Below, piece after piece: positions 41,221 to 50,431 of a stretch of 64,000 bases of DNA (position 1 is the stretch's first letter; each line of letters opens with the position of its first letter). The notes below the pieces were generated by a model that made no database searches, was not told the DNA's origin, and worked only from the letters and a program-made list of their open reading frames with translations. This DNA comes from UBA1672 sp965263215 (lineage in GTDB: Bacteria > Pseudomonadota > Alphaproteobacteria > Micavibrionales > Micavibrionaceae), in NCBI GenBank assembly GCA_965263215.1, contig OZ253663.1, positions 620,001 through 684,000 on the forward strand. The letters are read 5' to 3'. The position numbers and the translations under genes were made by a program.

Positions 41221-43377
41221 ATGGGGCAACTCGAAACACTAGAAAAAACAATAAGAAAATATCAGCCGGAGTTCGATTACGATATTGTGGTCGAGGCGTA
41301 TGATTACGCCAAGGAAAAGCATGACGGGCAGTTTCGCTCCTCTGGTGAGCCATACTATACACACCCCGTAGAAGTCGCACAAATCTTAGCCAACATGGAC
41401 ATGGATGTAACCACGATTGTTACGGCGATCTTGCATGACACAATAGAAGACACAGATGCAACATCTGAAGATTTAGAAAAGCGGTTCGGTAAAACGGTTT
41501 CTGATTTGGTCAATGGTGTCAGTAAGTTGACACGTATTGAAAGCCAAACAGTAGAAGGCAAGCAAGCTGAAAACTTCCGCAAGCTTCTGCTTGCGATGTC
41601 GGAAGATATCCGCGTTTTATTGGTAAAGTTGGCTGATCGCTTGCACAATATGCGCACTATGGGGGGGATTAAAGACCCAGATAAAAGACGGCGCATTGCG
41701 CTCGAGACGCTTGAAATATATGCACCACTCGCGGAGCGTATCGGTGTTCATCGTGTGAAAGAAGAGCTGGAAGATTTGTGTTTTGAACAAATCAACCCCG
41801 AGGCACGCGAAAGTATCACTAATCGTTTATCTTATTTGCGTAAAGAGGGTGGCGATGTTGTTAAGGCTATTATAGGCGAACTCAGCAAGCTACTTAAAGA
41901 TTCTGACATCAAGGCAGCAATCACAGGTCGTGAAAAAACCCGCTATTCCATATGGAAGAAAATGCAGCGTAAAAAAGTCGCCTTTGAACAGTTATCCGAT
42001 ATCATGGCCTTCCGGATTAAGGTCGATACCGTTGAAGAATGCTATATGGCACTTGGGATTATTCATGGCAAATATCACAGTGTGCCGGGACGTTTTAAAG
42101 ATTACGTATCTACGCCTAAACCTAACGGTTATCGTTCTATCCATACCACAATTATGGGCCCTAAGCGTCAACGTATTGAGGTTCAGATCAGAACGCATCA
42201 AATGAACGCCGAAGCCGAGCTTGGTGTAGCGGCGCACTGGGCATATAAGGGCGGATCACAACCCACAGAACGTGACGTGACCAAATATCGTTGGCTTAGA
42301 GAGCTTTTGGAAATTCTGGAGCAAGAGCAAAAGCCTGAAGATTTTTGGGAAAACACCAAAATGGAGCTGTTCGAAGATCAAGCCTTTGTGTTTACCCCTA
42401 AAGGCGACCTTATTGAATTGCCAAGCGGGGCGACGCCGATCGATTTCGCGTATGCTATTCACTCAGATATTGGCGATCGATGTGTCGGCGCGAAGATTAA
42501 CGGACGGATTGCGCCTTTAAACTCACGCTTGGTCAATGGTGATCAGGTGGAGGTCATTACAGCCAAAACCCAAAACCCATCACCCACGTGGGAACGTTTT
42601 GTGGTGACTGGTAAGGCGCGTTCGCATATTCGCAAATATGTACGTAACCAACAGCGAGATGAATTTATCATTCTTGGTAAGGCCATGATCCAGAAAGTGT
42701 TCCGTCAGGAGGGGTACGAGTTCACAGAGAAAGCAGTGTCAGGCGTTCTTGATCATTATCGCGCAGAAGATGTAGAGGATATTTACGCCAAGGTTGGCTC
42801 TGGGGTTGTGGTTGCACGCGATGTGTTCAAAGTAATTTTCCCAAGCCATCAGGCCGAAACAGCGCAACGTCCATCAGAATTAATGGATAGGGTATCCAAA
42901 GCCCGTAGGCCCGAAGATGCCGGGCCGATGCCAATCAAAGGGCTGATCCCTGGTATGGCGATGCACTTTGCGCGCTGTTGTCACCCCTTGCCGGGTGATC
43001 GCATTGTCGGGATTGTCACAACAGGTAAGGGGGTAACCATCCATACGATTGATTGTGACACATTAGAAACTTTCGCTGATACGCCGGAACGCTGGCTCGA
43101 TGTATCATGGGGAGATCAGGGTGATGAGCCGGAATCTCAAGTTGGGCGTTTGGTGATGACGTTTTCTAATGAAACAGGCGCATTGGGTACAGTGACAACG
43201 GTGATTGGTAAAAATGGTGGCAATATTATCAATTTGAAAATCACTAATCGTTCGTTAGAGTTTTGGGATATCATGATTGATGTTTTTGTCAACGATACGA
43301 AGCATTTGAACAATATCATTGCGGCCTTAAGGGCTACGCCTTGTATTGTCGCCGTTGAGCGCGCGCGCGGTGGTTAG
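41221..43377 (+). CDS. spoT: Bifunctional (p)ppGpp synthetase/hydrolase (Rsh)
   Basis: 718 residues from ATG 41221 (CAAGG upstream; an in-frame ATG at 41188 adds 11 residues). Domains in order: HD hydrolase with THPVEVAQILANM, ILHDTIEDTDAT (HD pair) and LVKLADRLHNMRTM; synthetase with YSIWKKMQRK, DIMAFRI and PKPNGYRSIHTTI; TGS (FTPKGDLIELPSGATPIDFAYAIHS); and a C-terminal ACT (MTFSNETGALGTVTTVIGKNGGNII). Both catalytic sites are intact. The sole long Rsh seen here, controlling the stringent response. Confidence 0.96.
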   Translation: MGQLETLEKTIRKYQPEFDYDIVVEAYDYAKEKHDGQFRSSGEPYYTHPVEVAQILANMDMDVTTIVTAILHDTIEDTDATSEDLEKRFGKTVSDLVNGVSKLTRIESQTVEGKQAENFRKLLLAMSEDIRVLLVKLADRLHNMRTMGGIKDPDKRRRIALETLEIYAPLAERIGVHRVKEELEDLCFEQINPEARESITNRLSYLRKEGGDVVKAIIGELSKLLKDSDIKAAITGREKTRYSIWKKMQRKKVAFEQLSDIMAFRIKVDTVEECYMALGIIHGKYHSVPGRFKDYVSTPKPNGYRSIHTTIMGPKRQRIEVQIRTHQMNAEAELGVAAHWAYKGGSQPTERDVTKYRWLRELLEILEQEQKPEDFWENTKMELFEDQAFVFTPKGDLIELPSGATPIDFAYAIHSDIGDRCVGAKINGRIAPLNSRLVNGDQVEVITAKTQNPSPTWERFVVTGKARSHIRKYVRNQQRDEFIILGKAMIQKVFRQEGYEFTEKAVSGVLDHYRAEDVEDIYAKVGSGVVVARDVFKVIFPSHQAETAQRPSELMDRVSKARRPEDAGPMPIKGLIPGMAMHFARCCHPLPGDRIVGIVTTGKGVTIHTIDCDTLETFADTPERWLDVSWGDQGDEPESQVGRLVMTFSNETGALGTVTTVIGKNGGNIINLKITNRSLEFWDIMIDVFVNDTKHLNNIIAALRATPCIVAVERARGG

Positions 43378-43402
43378 GGCATAAAAAGTTAAGGAGATAA
43401 AA

Positions 43403-43798
43403 ATGGAAACAGGGTTAGCTGCAAACATTGAAATTTTCTCTGATGGTGAAACTATTTTTATGCACAACGCAAACTTTGAAGAATGCGATCCCAATGCCAG
43501 TGCAGAAGAAATCGTCAATAAACTCTATGAAGATAATGTCATGGCCAAAATAGATGAATTGCAGGAGCAAGGCGCAGATGTGATTTATCAAGTGTCGTTG
43601 GCGACATCTGAAGGCGCGTTGATTGTCGAAGGCATCTGGAGAGACTTTGTGCCGGATGATACGGCCGAGTTTTCAACACAGCTTTACACGGGGCTGTCAG
43701 ACCTTCATAAGCAACTCGTCGAACAATATATGATGTCAGATGATTGTACGCATGCGCCTGCTGCTGACGTTACGCAAGTGTCTGCACTTAAACTATAA
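43403..43798 (+). CDS. Hypothetical protein
   Basis: 131 residues with an excellent ribosome site (AAGGAGATAAAA), 25 bases after spoT. Acidic (EECDPNASAEEIVNKLYEDN), soluble, no membrane segments; ends in a Val/Ala-rich tail. I do not recognise a family. It starts a small group of lineage-specific genes between spoT and apt. Confidence 0.65.
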   Translation: METGLAANIEIFSDGETIFMHNANFEECDPNASAEEIVNKLYEDNVMAKIDELQEQGADVIYQVSLATSEGALIVEGIWRDFVPDDTAEFSTQLYTGLSDLHKQLVEQYMMSDDCTHAPAADVTQVSALKL

Positions 43799-43808
43799 AG
43801 TGAAATTT

Positions 43809-44096
43809 ATGAAAGCATCCCTAACGCTTAATTATGATAATCAAATTGCTTTATTTTATGATGAGGCACTTGGTTTTTCGCCGGAGTGGGCGTCCATTGA
43901 CTTAGAGTTAGGGGCAATTTTCCTTGGTGGCTCTGACGTAGATAACAAAGCGATAACTTTAGATAAGATTGATCAGGATATTTATGAACGTATAAAGCAC
44001 AATACCGAGATTTTGTTGGTGCATCTTAAAGACGGGAACAAAGACGACATCGCAGGGACACTATTTGTGCCACTCATGCTTTCTTCACAATTGTGA
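43809..44096 (+). CDS. Hypothetical protein
   Basis: 95 residues from ATG 43809, 10 bases after the preceding stop; upstream starts (43740) lie in the previous gene. Sequence KASLTLNYDNQIALFYDEAL then PEWASIDLELGAIFLGGSD and IYERIKHNTEILLVHLKDGNKDD; beta-rich, no signal peptide. Probably translated with the preceding gene. Not recognised. Confidence 0.55.
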   Translation: MKASLTLNYDNQIALFYDEALGFSPEWASIDLELGAIFLGGSDVDNKAITLDKIDQDIYERIKHNTEILLVHLKDGNKDDIAGTLFVPLMLSSQL

Positions 44097-44124
44097 TATT
44101 TATACCTTATTCAATCGGCTGCGA

Positions 44125-44892
44125 TTATGGCCCTTTGGGGATTGCAAGGTCAACATTTGCATCGTTGTTAAGTGTAGGATCATTGATAACAGGATCATTA
44201 GAGGTATCTTGTAGTTCAACACCGCCATCTGCTGTGCCGACCAGTTCAATCGGCTCTCCGTTGAAAAAGCCCTCTACGATTGCTTGATGACCATTTTCGT
44301 CGGTCTCTAGGGTAAAGCTGTATGTATCATTTTGCGCATCAAGAAGTATCTCTTGTGCCTCAGGCGGTAATCCTTCTGCGCCCAGTCCGGGGGTCATGGA
44401 TTGTTGTATGAGGTCAAGAACGGCGTCTTCCCCACCGAGCTTTTCGATCATTTGATCTTGCACCAACTTTGATGCCGGATCAGAGGAGGGGTAATTATCC
44501 ATCATGGTTCGAAGGCCGCTTGCAGCAAGCTCTAATTCAGATTCGTTTTCGGGATTATGCCACACTCCTAAAGTATGTGAATCGTCTTTAAGGTCTTGCC
44601 AACGATCCAGAGCTTCCGGGCTTAATGAGGCTTCAAAATCCGCAAGATCTTGACCTTGTGCTAAGGGGCTGACGAATGCGTCTTGCTGTTCTGGGCTGAG
44701 TGACGCATAAAAAGCGTTTGTGTTGTCAATATGTATTCCGAATTCCGTTCTTTCAATGGATGTCGTCGTCGCGCCGCCCTGATCATTAAACATATTCATT
44801 AACAAAAGGTCATGAAGCGCCTGATCATCTAAGGCCTGTTGACGTTGCTCTTCTAGCATCGGATCCGCTGTAGGTGCTCCTATAAAACCCAT
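44125..44892 (-). CDS. Hypothetical acidic protein
   Basis: 255 residues with AGGGGAAT before the ATG. Rich in Asp, Glu, Gln and Leu in the first 180 residues (SPEQQDAFVSPLAQGQDLADFEASLSPEALD), beta-rich at the end (YSFTLETDENGHQAIVEGFF, DPVINDPTLNNDANVDLAIPKGP). No signal peptide or membrane segment. Resembles the protein at 61226 in composition and lack of Cys; such acidic, Asp/Asn-rich proteins may be exported by type I systems, but no RTX repeats are visible. Confidence 0.6.
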   Translation of the reverse strand: MGFIGAPTADPMLEEQRQQALDDQALHDLLLMNMFNDQGGATTTSIERTEFGIHIDNTNAFYASLSPEQQDAFVSPLAQGQDLADFEASLSPEALDRWQDLKDDSHTLGVWHNPENESELELAASGLRTMMDNYPSSDPASKLVQDQMIEKLGGEDAVLDLIQQSMTPGLGAEGLPPEAQEILLDAQNDTYSFTLETDENGHQAIVEGFFNGEPIELVGTADGGVELQDTSNDPVINDPTLNNDANVDLAIPKGP

Positions 44893-45066
44893 TCTTTTAT
44901 TCCCCTAATTTTACTATTCGATATATTTTATAACATATCTCCGATATTAGCAAGAAACGGGCGCATGGGGGGTGAGCATATTGATTGTGAAAATGGCGCT
45001 AATATCATAACCACCTTCTATTGTTACGCTTGAGCTAGCGAGGGGAGAGTTTAGTGATAGTTTTTC

Positions 45067-45405
45067 TTACGGAAAATAATGAGGTTTTGAACGAGGCAAG
45101 CCTAAGCATTTATGATGAAATTCATCATAATATTTTTGCATCTTAGGAAATTCTTCTTCTGTCAGTTGACCATCTGCATAAGGATCTGTTTCATAACGTT
45201 TCATAATTTCAACGTTTATATGCTTTTTAGCCGCTTTCACCGTACATCTGCATTCTTTTGCACTCAAATCTGATTCTATGCATTGAGCAAAAACTGTTTT
45301 CCAATATGGATCTTCATTGCCGGTTAGCAATGACTCTATTCCGAATGTTAGTGTAAAAATGCCAGCTACTAAGGCAACTATCACTGCAAGTCTTAAAAAA
45401 ATCAT
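45067..45405 (-). CDS. Small membrane-anchored or secreted protein with Cys cluster
   Basis: 112 residues. An N-terminal hydrophobic stretch (LRLAVIVALVAGIFTLTFGI) acts as anchor or uncleaved signal. After it come three Cys (FAQCIESDLSAKECRCTVKAA) and a fourth near the end (HHKCLG), suggesting disulfides in the periplasm. GGAAA precedes the ATG. Not recognised. Confidence 0.6.
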   Translation of the reverse strand: MIFLRLAVIVALVAGIFTLTFGIESLLTGNEDPYWKTVFAQCIESDLSAKECRCTVKAAKKHINVEIMKRYETDPYADGQLTEEEFPKMQKYYDEFHHKCLGLPRSKPHYFP

Positions 45406-45439
45406 TTTCCATACTTTGCCTTATCACACACTTTAAAAA

Positions 45440-45988
45440 TTAAGCACTCTTTATCTGTTCCGCAAACGGATCAAGGGGGGCCTGCACCAATGACTGGAAC
45501 GGGAAATCGAGCTTTGCGCGCCCGCCAAGTTCATGCAGTTCAATAATGCACGTTGCCAGAACGACTTCACCGCCAATTTTACGTATGAGATCGCCCGTGG
45601 CTTTCATCGTTCCACCCGTCGCAAGTAAATCATCCATAATGGCTATTTTAGCGCCCGGCTTGATTAAGCTTTCTTGAATTTCAATCGTGTCAGTACCATA
45701 TTCCAGTTCATATTCTTGGGCGATAACCTTGCCGGGAAGTTTCCCTTGTTTGCGTACCATACCAAAGGGAAGATTGAGACTTTGTGCGACAGGAACGCCC
45801 GTTAGAAATCCGCGAGATTCAATACCAACCACAATATCAGCTTCGCTTTCAATGACGCGCGCAACTAAATCATCAATGACGTTATGCCAGATGTCGGGTT
45901 TACCAAGGAGGGATTGAATGTCATAAAAATTGATACCTTCTTTCGGGAAATTTGGCACAACATCGATCTGGCTTAGGTTAAGAGTCAT
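45440..45988 (-). CDS. apt: Adenine phosphoribosyltransferase
   Basis: 182 residues. Purine salvage: adenine + PRPP gives AMP. PNFPKEGINFYDIQSLL, VVGIESRGFLTGVPVAQSL and the PRPP loop IAIMDDLLATGGTMKATGDL are the family hallmarks. An AAGGAT site precedes the ATG. Divergent from the DUF2062 gene. Confidence 0.95.
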   Translation of the reverse strand: MTLNLSQIDVVPNFPKEGINFYDIQSLLGKPDIWHNVIDDLVARVIESEADIVVGIESRGFLTGVPVAQSLNLPFGMVRKQGKLPGKVIAQEYELEYGTDTIEIQESLIKPGAKIAIMDDLLATGGTMKATGDLIRKIGGEVVLATCIIELHELGGRAKLDFPFQSLVQAPLDPFAEQIKSA

Positions 45989-46091
45989 AATTTGAATCCT
46001 TGAGTTTTATTCATAAAAAGTTCTTTTATCCGCCCTGTATCCCTGTATATTGTGTCAATCGGATGAATGGCGGAAAGTAAGTGTATAGCGA

Positions 46092-46679
46092 ATGTTTAAA
46101 AGGGGCAAACCTTTAACGATGGGCCAGACGGCTAAGCAGTTTTTCTGGCCTGCGATGGGGTGGAAGCGCTCTCTTATTTATATTAAGCATCGTCTTTTAC
46201 GTGTCGCTGATACGACGCACAGTATTGCGCTTGGCCTTGCGATTGGCCTTGGAGTTTCTTTTACGCCCTTACTGGGAACGCATTTCATTCAGGCAGGTTT
46301 AATTGCGTTGATTCTACGCGGTAATGTCCTCACGGCGATGATTGGCACATGGGTCGGTAATCCTTGGACATTCCCATTTTTTTGGTGGGCCGGTTTTTCG
46401 TTCGGCAGCTTCTTATTCAGTTTTTTTGGTCTTCATGGGGCGGCAAACATACCCGAAAATATTACGTTTACTGTGATTTATGAGGATTTCTGGTCTTTAT
46501 TTATGCCGTGGATGCTGGGTGGTTATATATTATTGCTTATCAGTGTCCCGCTTAGTTATATCTTTTATTATAAAATGATAGAGAGCGCGAAAGTCGCAAG
46601 GGCAAAAGCAAAGCAAAAGGCGATCGCTTTGCGTGCGAAAGAACGTAAAAAGGCATCTGTGAAGAGACCCAAAAAATGA
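46092..46679 (+). CDS. DUF2062 family membrane protein
   Basis: 195 residues. DUF2062 core: LGLAIGLGVSFTPLLGTHFIQAGLIALILRGN and GTWVGNPWTFPFFWWAGF, with three to four membrane segments and a strongly basic C-terminal tail (RAKAKQKAIALRAKERKKAS). Function unknown. Its stop overlaps the start of acpS, a coupling often seen in alphaproteobacteria. A ribosome site is not obvious. Confidence 0.88.
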   Translation: MFKRGKPLTMGQTAKQFFWPAMGWKRSLIYIKHRLLRVADTTHSIALGLAIGLGVSFTPLLGTHFIQAGLIALILRGNVLTAMIGTWVGNPWTFPFFWWAGFSFGSFLFSFFGLHGAANIPENITFTVIYEDFWSLFMPWMLGGYILLLISVPLSYIFYYKMIESAKVARAKAKQKAIALRAKERKKASVKRPKK

Positions 46680-47089
46680 TTGTAGGTATAGGCAATGACC
46701 TCTGTGATATTAGGCGCATTGAAAAAGCGCTAGAGACGCACGGGGAACGATTTAAAATGCGTTGCTTTACCTCGATAGAAAGAGCGAAGGCATCGCGTCG
46801 CGAGGGTGCAGGCACAGCTGGACATGTTTATGCGAAACGCTTTGCGGCCAAAGAGGCCTGCGCCAAAGCGCTGGGAACAGGTTTTGCAGGTGACGTTTAC
46901 ATGAAAGATATTGGTGTCGTGGAAGATGAAAAAGGCAGGCCTTTTTTAGAACTTCAAGGAGGGGCGCTTAATCGACTATACGATATAACACCCGATGGTA
47001 TGAGGCCGCATTTACACTTGTCGTTAAGTGATGACCCGCCTTATGCGCAGGCCTTTGTTGTGATTGAAGCTCTGCCATGTGTGGTTTGA
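46676..47089 (+). CDS. acpS: Holo-[acyl-carrier-protein] synthase
   Basis: 137 residues. Attaches phosphopantetheine from CoA to ACP. IVGIGNDLCDIRRIEKAL (Mg2+ Asp) and YAKRFAAKEACAKALGTG (Glu) are the two signatures. ATG overlaps the DUF2062 stop by 4 bases; lepB follows 80 bases downstream, keeping the alphaproteobacterial acpS-lepB-rnc-era order. Confidence 0.95.
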   Translation: MIVGIGNDLCDIRRIEKALETHGERFKMRCFTSIERAKASRREGAGTAGHVYAKRFAAKEACAKALGTGFAGDVYMKDIGVVEDEKGRPFLELQGGALNRLYDITPDGMRPHLHLSLSDDPPYAQAFVVIEALPCVV

Positions 47090-47169
47090 GCTTTGATGTT
47101 TGTTTGTAATGTCCGTGTTTGTACATTCTTCACTGGTATTTTGATTAGTTTTACTGTAAATCGGGTGAT

Positions 47170-48006
47170 ATGTCAGAAAAAGTCGAAAACACTATGAACG
47201 AAGCCGAGCAGGAACAAGAAAAAACAAAGCCGGTTTTGTTGGAAAAGGGTGAGTTGAGCGAGTTTTTTAAAACCGCGCTCATTGCCGTGTTTATCGCGCT
47301 TATTATTCGTTCTGTTTTGTTTGAGCCGTTTAATATCCCGTCAGGCTCTATGAAGCCGACTTTGTTAGTTGGTGATTATCTTTTCGTCAACAAGCCGGCT
47401 TATGGTTACAGTCGTTATTCATTTCCGTTTGGTATAGCGCCGATAGAGGAAAGAATATGGCCTAAAGAGCCTGCGCGCGGCGATGTCATTGTATTTGCGT
47501 TGCCGACTAATGCAGGCATTGATTATATAAAGCGTGTTATCGGATTGCCGGGTGATACCATTCAGGTGCGCAGAGGCAGATTATTTATCAATGACGTGCT
47601 TGTGCCAAGAGATCTTATCGGGACGAAAGAGATCAGGGATGATGATGATAATATTCAAATTGTAAATGAATATATTGAAACCCTTCCTGATGGCGCGGTG
47701 CATAGCATATATGAAGAATCTGATTCAGAGCCATTGGATTCAACGCCTCGCTATACGGTTCCGGATGATCACTATTTTGTGATGGGCGATAATCGTGATA
47801 ATTCACAAGATAGCCGCGTGGCAGATCATGTCGGACCGGTGCCATTTGAAAATATAGTTGGGCGGGCAGACTTTTTGTTTTTCTCTACGAATGGTTATGC
47901 GCGCCTGATCGAACTGTGGAAATGGCCATGGAGTATACGTTATGAACGTCTCTTTATGGATATAGATCCAGTGAGATTAGAAGAGGCTTCGGCTTCGAAA
48001 AAATAA
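47170..48006 (+). CDS. lepB: Signal peptidase I
   Basis: 278 residues. An N-terminal membrane segment (FFKTALIAVFIALIIRSVLF), the nucleophile Ser in FNIPSGSMKPTLLVGDYLFVNK, the general-base Lys in YIKRVIGLPGD and the MGDNRDNSQDSR box. It cleaves signal peptides at the outer face of the inner membrane. rnc follows after 9 bases. Confidence 0.96.
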   Translation: MSEKVENTMNEAEQEQEKTKPVLLEKGELSEFFKTALIAVFIALIIRSVLFEPFNIPSGSMKPTLLVGDYLFVNKPAYGYSRYSFPFGIAPIEERIWPKEPARGDVIVFALPTNAGIDYIKRVIGLPGDTIQVRRGRLFINDVLVPRDLIGTKEIRDDDDNIQIVNEYIETLPDGAVHSIYEESDSEPLDSTPRYTVPDDHYFVMGDNRDNSQDSRVADHVGPVPFENIVGRADFLFFSTNGYARLIELWKWPWSIRYERLFMDIDPVRLEEASASKK

Positions 48007-48015
48007 GAGGGCTGT

Positions 48016-48690
48016 ATGGTTAAGCCTATAGAAGAACTTCAAGATAAGTTAGAATACCGGTTCAAAAATCCTGAACTGTTGCGGGTTGCTGTGACGCATT
48101 CCAGTACGGGTGAGAAAGATAATTATGAGCGCCTTGAGTTTCTCGGTGATCGTGTTTTAGGTCTTGTGATTGCGTCGCTTTTATATCGTCAATTCCCAGA
48201 TGAAAAAGAAGGCGATCTTGCCAGAAGGCTGGCTTCTTTAGTGCAGGGAAAAACGATTGCTGATTTGTCGGTACGGATTTCACTTGGTGATTACATTATA
48301 TTTTCTGATGCGGAGGCTGCGTCAGGCGGCGCAGAAAATGATCACATATTGGCGGATGTGTTTGAATCCGTGATTGGTGCTTTATATATCGATAGTGGTT
48401 TTGAGGAGTGCCGACGATTAATAGAAACGCATTGGCAGGATATTTTACACACAATGCGCAGACCACCACAACATCCGAAGACGGCCATACAGGAATGGGC
48501 GCAAGCAAGGGGATTGCCTTTGCCAAATTATGAAATTACGGATCAGATTGGTCCGGATCATGCGCCTCAATTTGAAGTAAAGCTTTGCATTAAAGGCCAC
48601 CCACCTGTTACGGCAACAGGTAAGTCGCGCGCAGAAGCAGAAAAAGAGGCCGCAGCAGAATTTATGTCCAGAGTGTCAAATAAAGATTAG
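48016..48690 (+). CDS. rnc: Ribonuclease III
   Basis: 224 residues. Catalytic signature ERLEFLGDRVLGLVIASLL and second metal region DVFESVIGALYIDSGFE; C-terminal dsRNA-binding domain (PKTAIQEWAQARGLPLPNYEI, GKSRAEAEKEAAAEFMSRV). Processes rRNA and double-stranded RNA. Between lepB and era, likely co-transcribed. Confidence 0.96.
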   Translation: MVKPIEELQDKLEYRFKNPELLRVAVTHSSTGEKDNYERLEFLGDRVLGLVIASLLYRQFPDEKEGDLARRLASLVQGKTIADLSVRISLGDYIIFSDAEAASGGAENDHILADVFESVIGALYIDSGFEECRRLIETHWQDILHTMRRPPQHPKTAIQEWAQARGLPLPNYEITDQIGPDHAPQFEVKLCIKGHPPVTATGKSRAEAEKEAAAEFMSRVSNKD

Positions 48691-48703
48691 AGAAAGATAA
48701 TCT

Positions 48704-49618
48704 GTGAGTTCAACAAAAAGTCATTGCGGTTTCGTGAGTGTCATTGGTTTACCTAATGCGGGTAAGTCCACCTTAATCAATACACTTGTCGGGGCGAAGG
48801 TTTCAATCGTGTCGCGTAAGGTGCAAACAACGCGGTGTCGTGTGCTTGGTATTGCTTTGCATGATGCGGCGCAGATCATACTGATTGATACGCCTGGTAT
48901 TTTCAAACCGAAAAAAACCCTTGAAAAGGCGATGGTTAGCAGTGCGCTCTCCAGTTTTGATGAAGCTGAATTTATTATTCATATCGTTGACGCAGCTATG
49001 AGAAATCCGCTTGAAGCCAATTCTGTGGTTATGAGGGCTTTGGATGATCAGGGCGCTAATAAACAAAATGTGATTTTGGTTTTGAATAAGGTTGATCGCG
49101 TTTCTAAGCCTGATTTACTGGCTATTGCTCAGGACATGAATGAGGCTTTCCCGTATATGGCAACTTTTATGATTAGTGCGACAGAGGGAAAAGGTGTTCC
49201 TGATTTAGCTGATTTTTTGGCAGAAAAGTTGCCGGAAGGGCCGTGGATGTTTCCGGAAGATCAAATTACCGACATGCCGATGCGTTTGATGGCGGCAGAG
49301 ATTACCCGCGAAAAAATCTATGATCAAATACATCAGGAAATTCCATATTCTGTGTTTGTGGCGACAGAAAGTTGGGAAAATTTTGATGACGGTAGTGTCA
49401 AAATATCACAAGTGATTTTTGTACAAAAAGAAAGTCAAAAAGGCATTGTTTTAGGGAAAGGCGGTAGTAAAATTAAAGCCGTTGGGCAAGCTGCGCGCAT
49501 AGAGCTGGAAGACATTCTTGATACACGCGTTCATCTCAAAACTTTTGTTCGTGTTCAGGAGAATTGGGCAGAGCGTCTTGAAAACTATGAAATGTTTGGT
49601 TTGGAGCTACCAAAATGA
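48704..49618 (+). CDS. era: GTPase Era
   Basis: 304 residues from GTG 48704. G1 GLPNAGKSTL, G3 IDTPGIF, G4 LNKVD, and a C-terminal KH domain with VLGKGGSKIKAVGQAARIELE. Binds 16S rRNA and assists 30S assembly. It is the last of the acpS-lepB-rnc-era run; a 213-base gap with A+T-rich sequence and no recognised gene separates it from gcrA. Confidence 0.96.
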   Translation: MSSTKSHCGFVSVIGLPNAGKSTLINTLVGAKVSIVSRKVQTTRCRVLGIALHDAAQIILIDTPGIFKPKKTLEKAMVSSALSSFDEAEFIIHIVDAAMRNPLEANSVVMRALDDQGANKQNVILVLNKVDRVSKPDLLAIAQDMNEAFPYMATFMISATEGKGVPDLADFLAEKLPEGPWMFPEDQITDMPMRLMAAEITREKIYDQIHQEIPYSVFVATESWENFDDGSVKISQVIFVQKESQKGIVLGKGGSKIKAVGQAARIELEDILDTRVHLKTFVRVQENWAERLENYEMFGLELPK

Positions 49619-49831
49619 ATTTGGGCATATTCTTTTCATGTAATGAAGTCAAATATAAACACAAGAAAAACCAAGTGGTGTGGATAAAGAATTTTTTTTA
49701 ATTTTATCGCTTGGCGTTTTTATCAACTTCCTGATACATTAGAACAATACTTAAAAACCTAGAAAAATTCCTTTAAAATCAACGGCTTGGTTGGTTTTGA
49801 GTTGTTTTTATTTTGAAGCTGGAGGAACTAA

Positions 49832-50365
49832 ATGAGTTGGACTGATGAACGTGTGTCTTTGTTAACAAAGCTTTGGGGGGAAGGACACACAGCGGCAGAA
49901 ATTGCCAAGCAACTCGGTGGAGTTACCAGAAATGCTGTGATTGGTAAGGCTCATCGATTGAAATTGTCTAACCGTGTTTCTCCTATTCAACAGAATAAAA
50001 AGCCGGCCAATAAAAACGTTGAGCGTAAAGTGGTTAAGAAGGTTTCTGCACCCGCAGCCCGAGAAAAGACTCATCTTTCAGAAATTCAACCTATACAGCC
50101 CGAGCCTATTAAAACAGGGGATCTCTATAGCTTGATGGAGCTTAAGCCGCGTATGTGCCGCTGGCCTTGTGGCGACCCAAAACACAGCGATTTTGGTTTT
50201 TGTGGAGATAATGCAATGGCAGGTTTGCCGTATTGTGAAGATCACGCAAAGGTGGCATATCAGGCTGCAACCCGTAATCGTATTTTCAATGCGGATAAGG
50301 AGGCAAAGCAAGTTAAACAGCAGCTTGATGCCTTAACGCAGCAAAAGAAAGTTGCGTCTAAATAA
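49832..50365 (+). CDS. gcrA: GcrA family cell-cycle regulator
   Basis: 177 residues with GGAGGAAC before the ATG. The N terminus, MSWTDERVSLLTKLWGEGHT AAEIAKQLGGVTRNAVIGKAHRL, is the GcrA DNA-binding helix-turn-helix; the C-terminal part has CRWPCGDPKHSDFGFCGD and GLPYCEDHAKVAY, the conserved sigma-contacting domain with Cys residues. GcrA associates with sigma-70 and stimulates promoters at methylated GANTC. A strong marker of Alphaproteobacteria. Confidence 0.95.
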   Translation: MSWTDERVSLLTKLWGEGHTAAEIAKQLGGVTRNAVIGKAHRLKLSNRVSPIQQNKKPANKNVERKVVKKVSAPAAREKTHLSEIQPIQPEPIKTGDLYSLMELKPRMCRWPCGDPKHSDFGFCGDNAMAGLPYCEDHAKVAYQAATRNRIFNADKEAKQVKQQLDALTQQKKVASK

Positions 50366-50396
50366 AGCTTGAGAGAGAAAATAAGACTAATGAATG

Positions 50397-50430
50397 AGCT
50401 TAAAGCAATGTTATTGCTTTGAGCTTTTTT
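50397..50430. terminator. Bidirectional intrinsic terminator between gcrA and the pilin cluster
   Basis: A 13-bp stem (AGCTTAAAGCAAT / ATTGCTTTGAGCT, one G-T pair) around GTT, followed by TTTTTT on the plus strand; on the minus strand the A-rich upstream sequence is a weaker tract. It closes gcrA and probably the convergent operon. Confidence 0.8.
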
Positions 50431-50431
50431 G

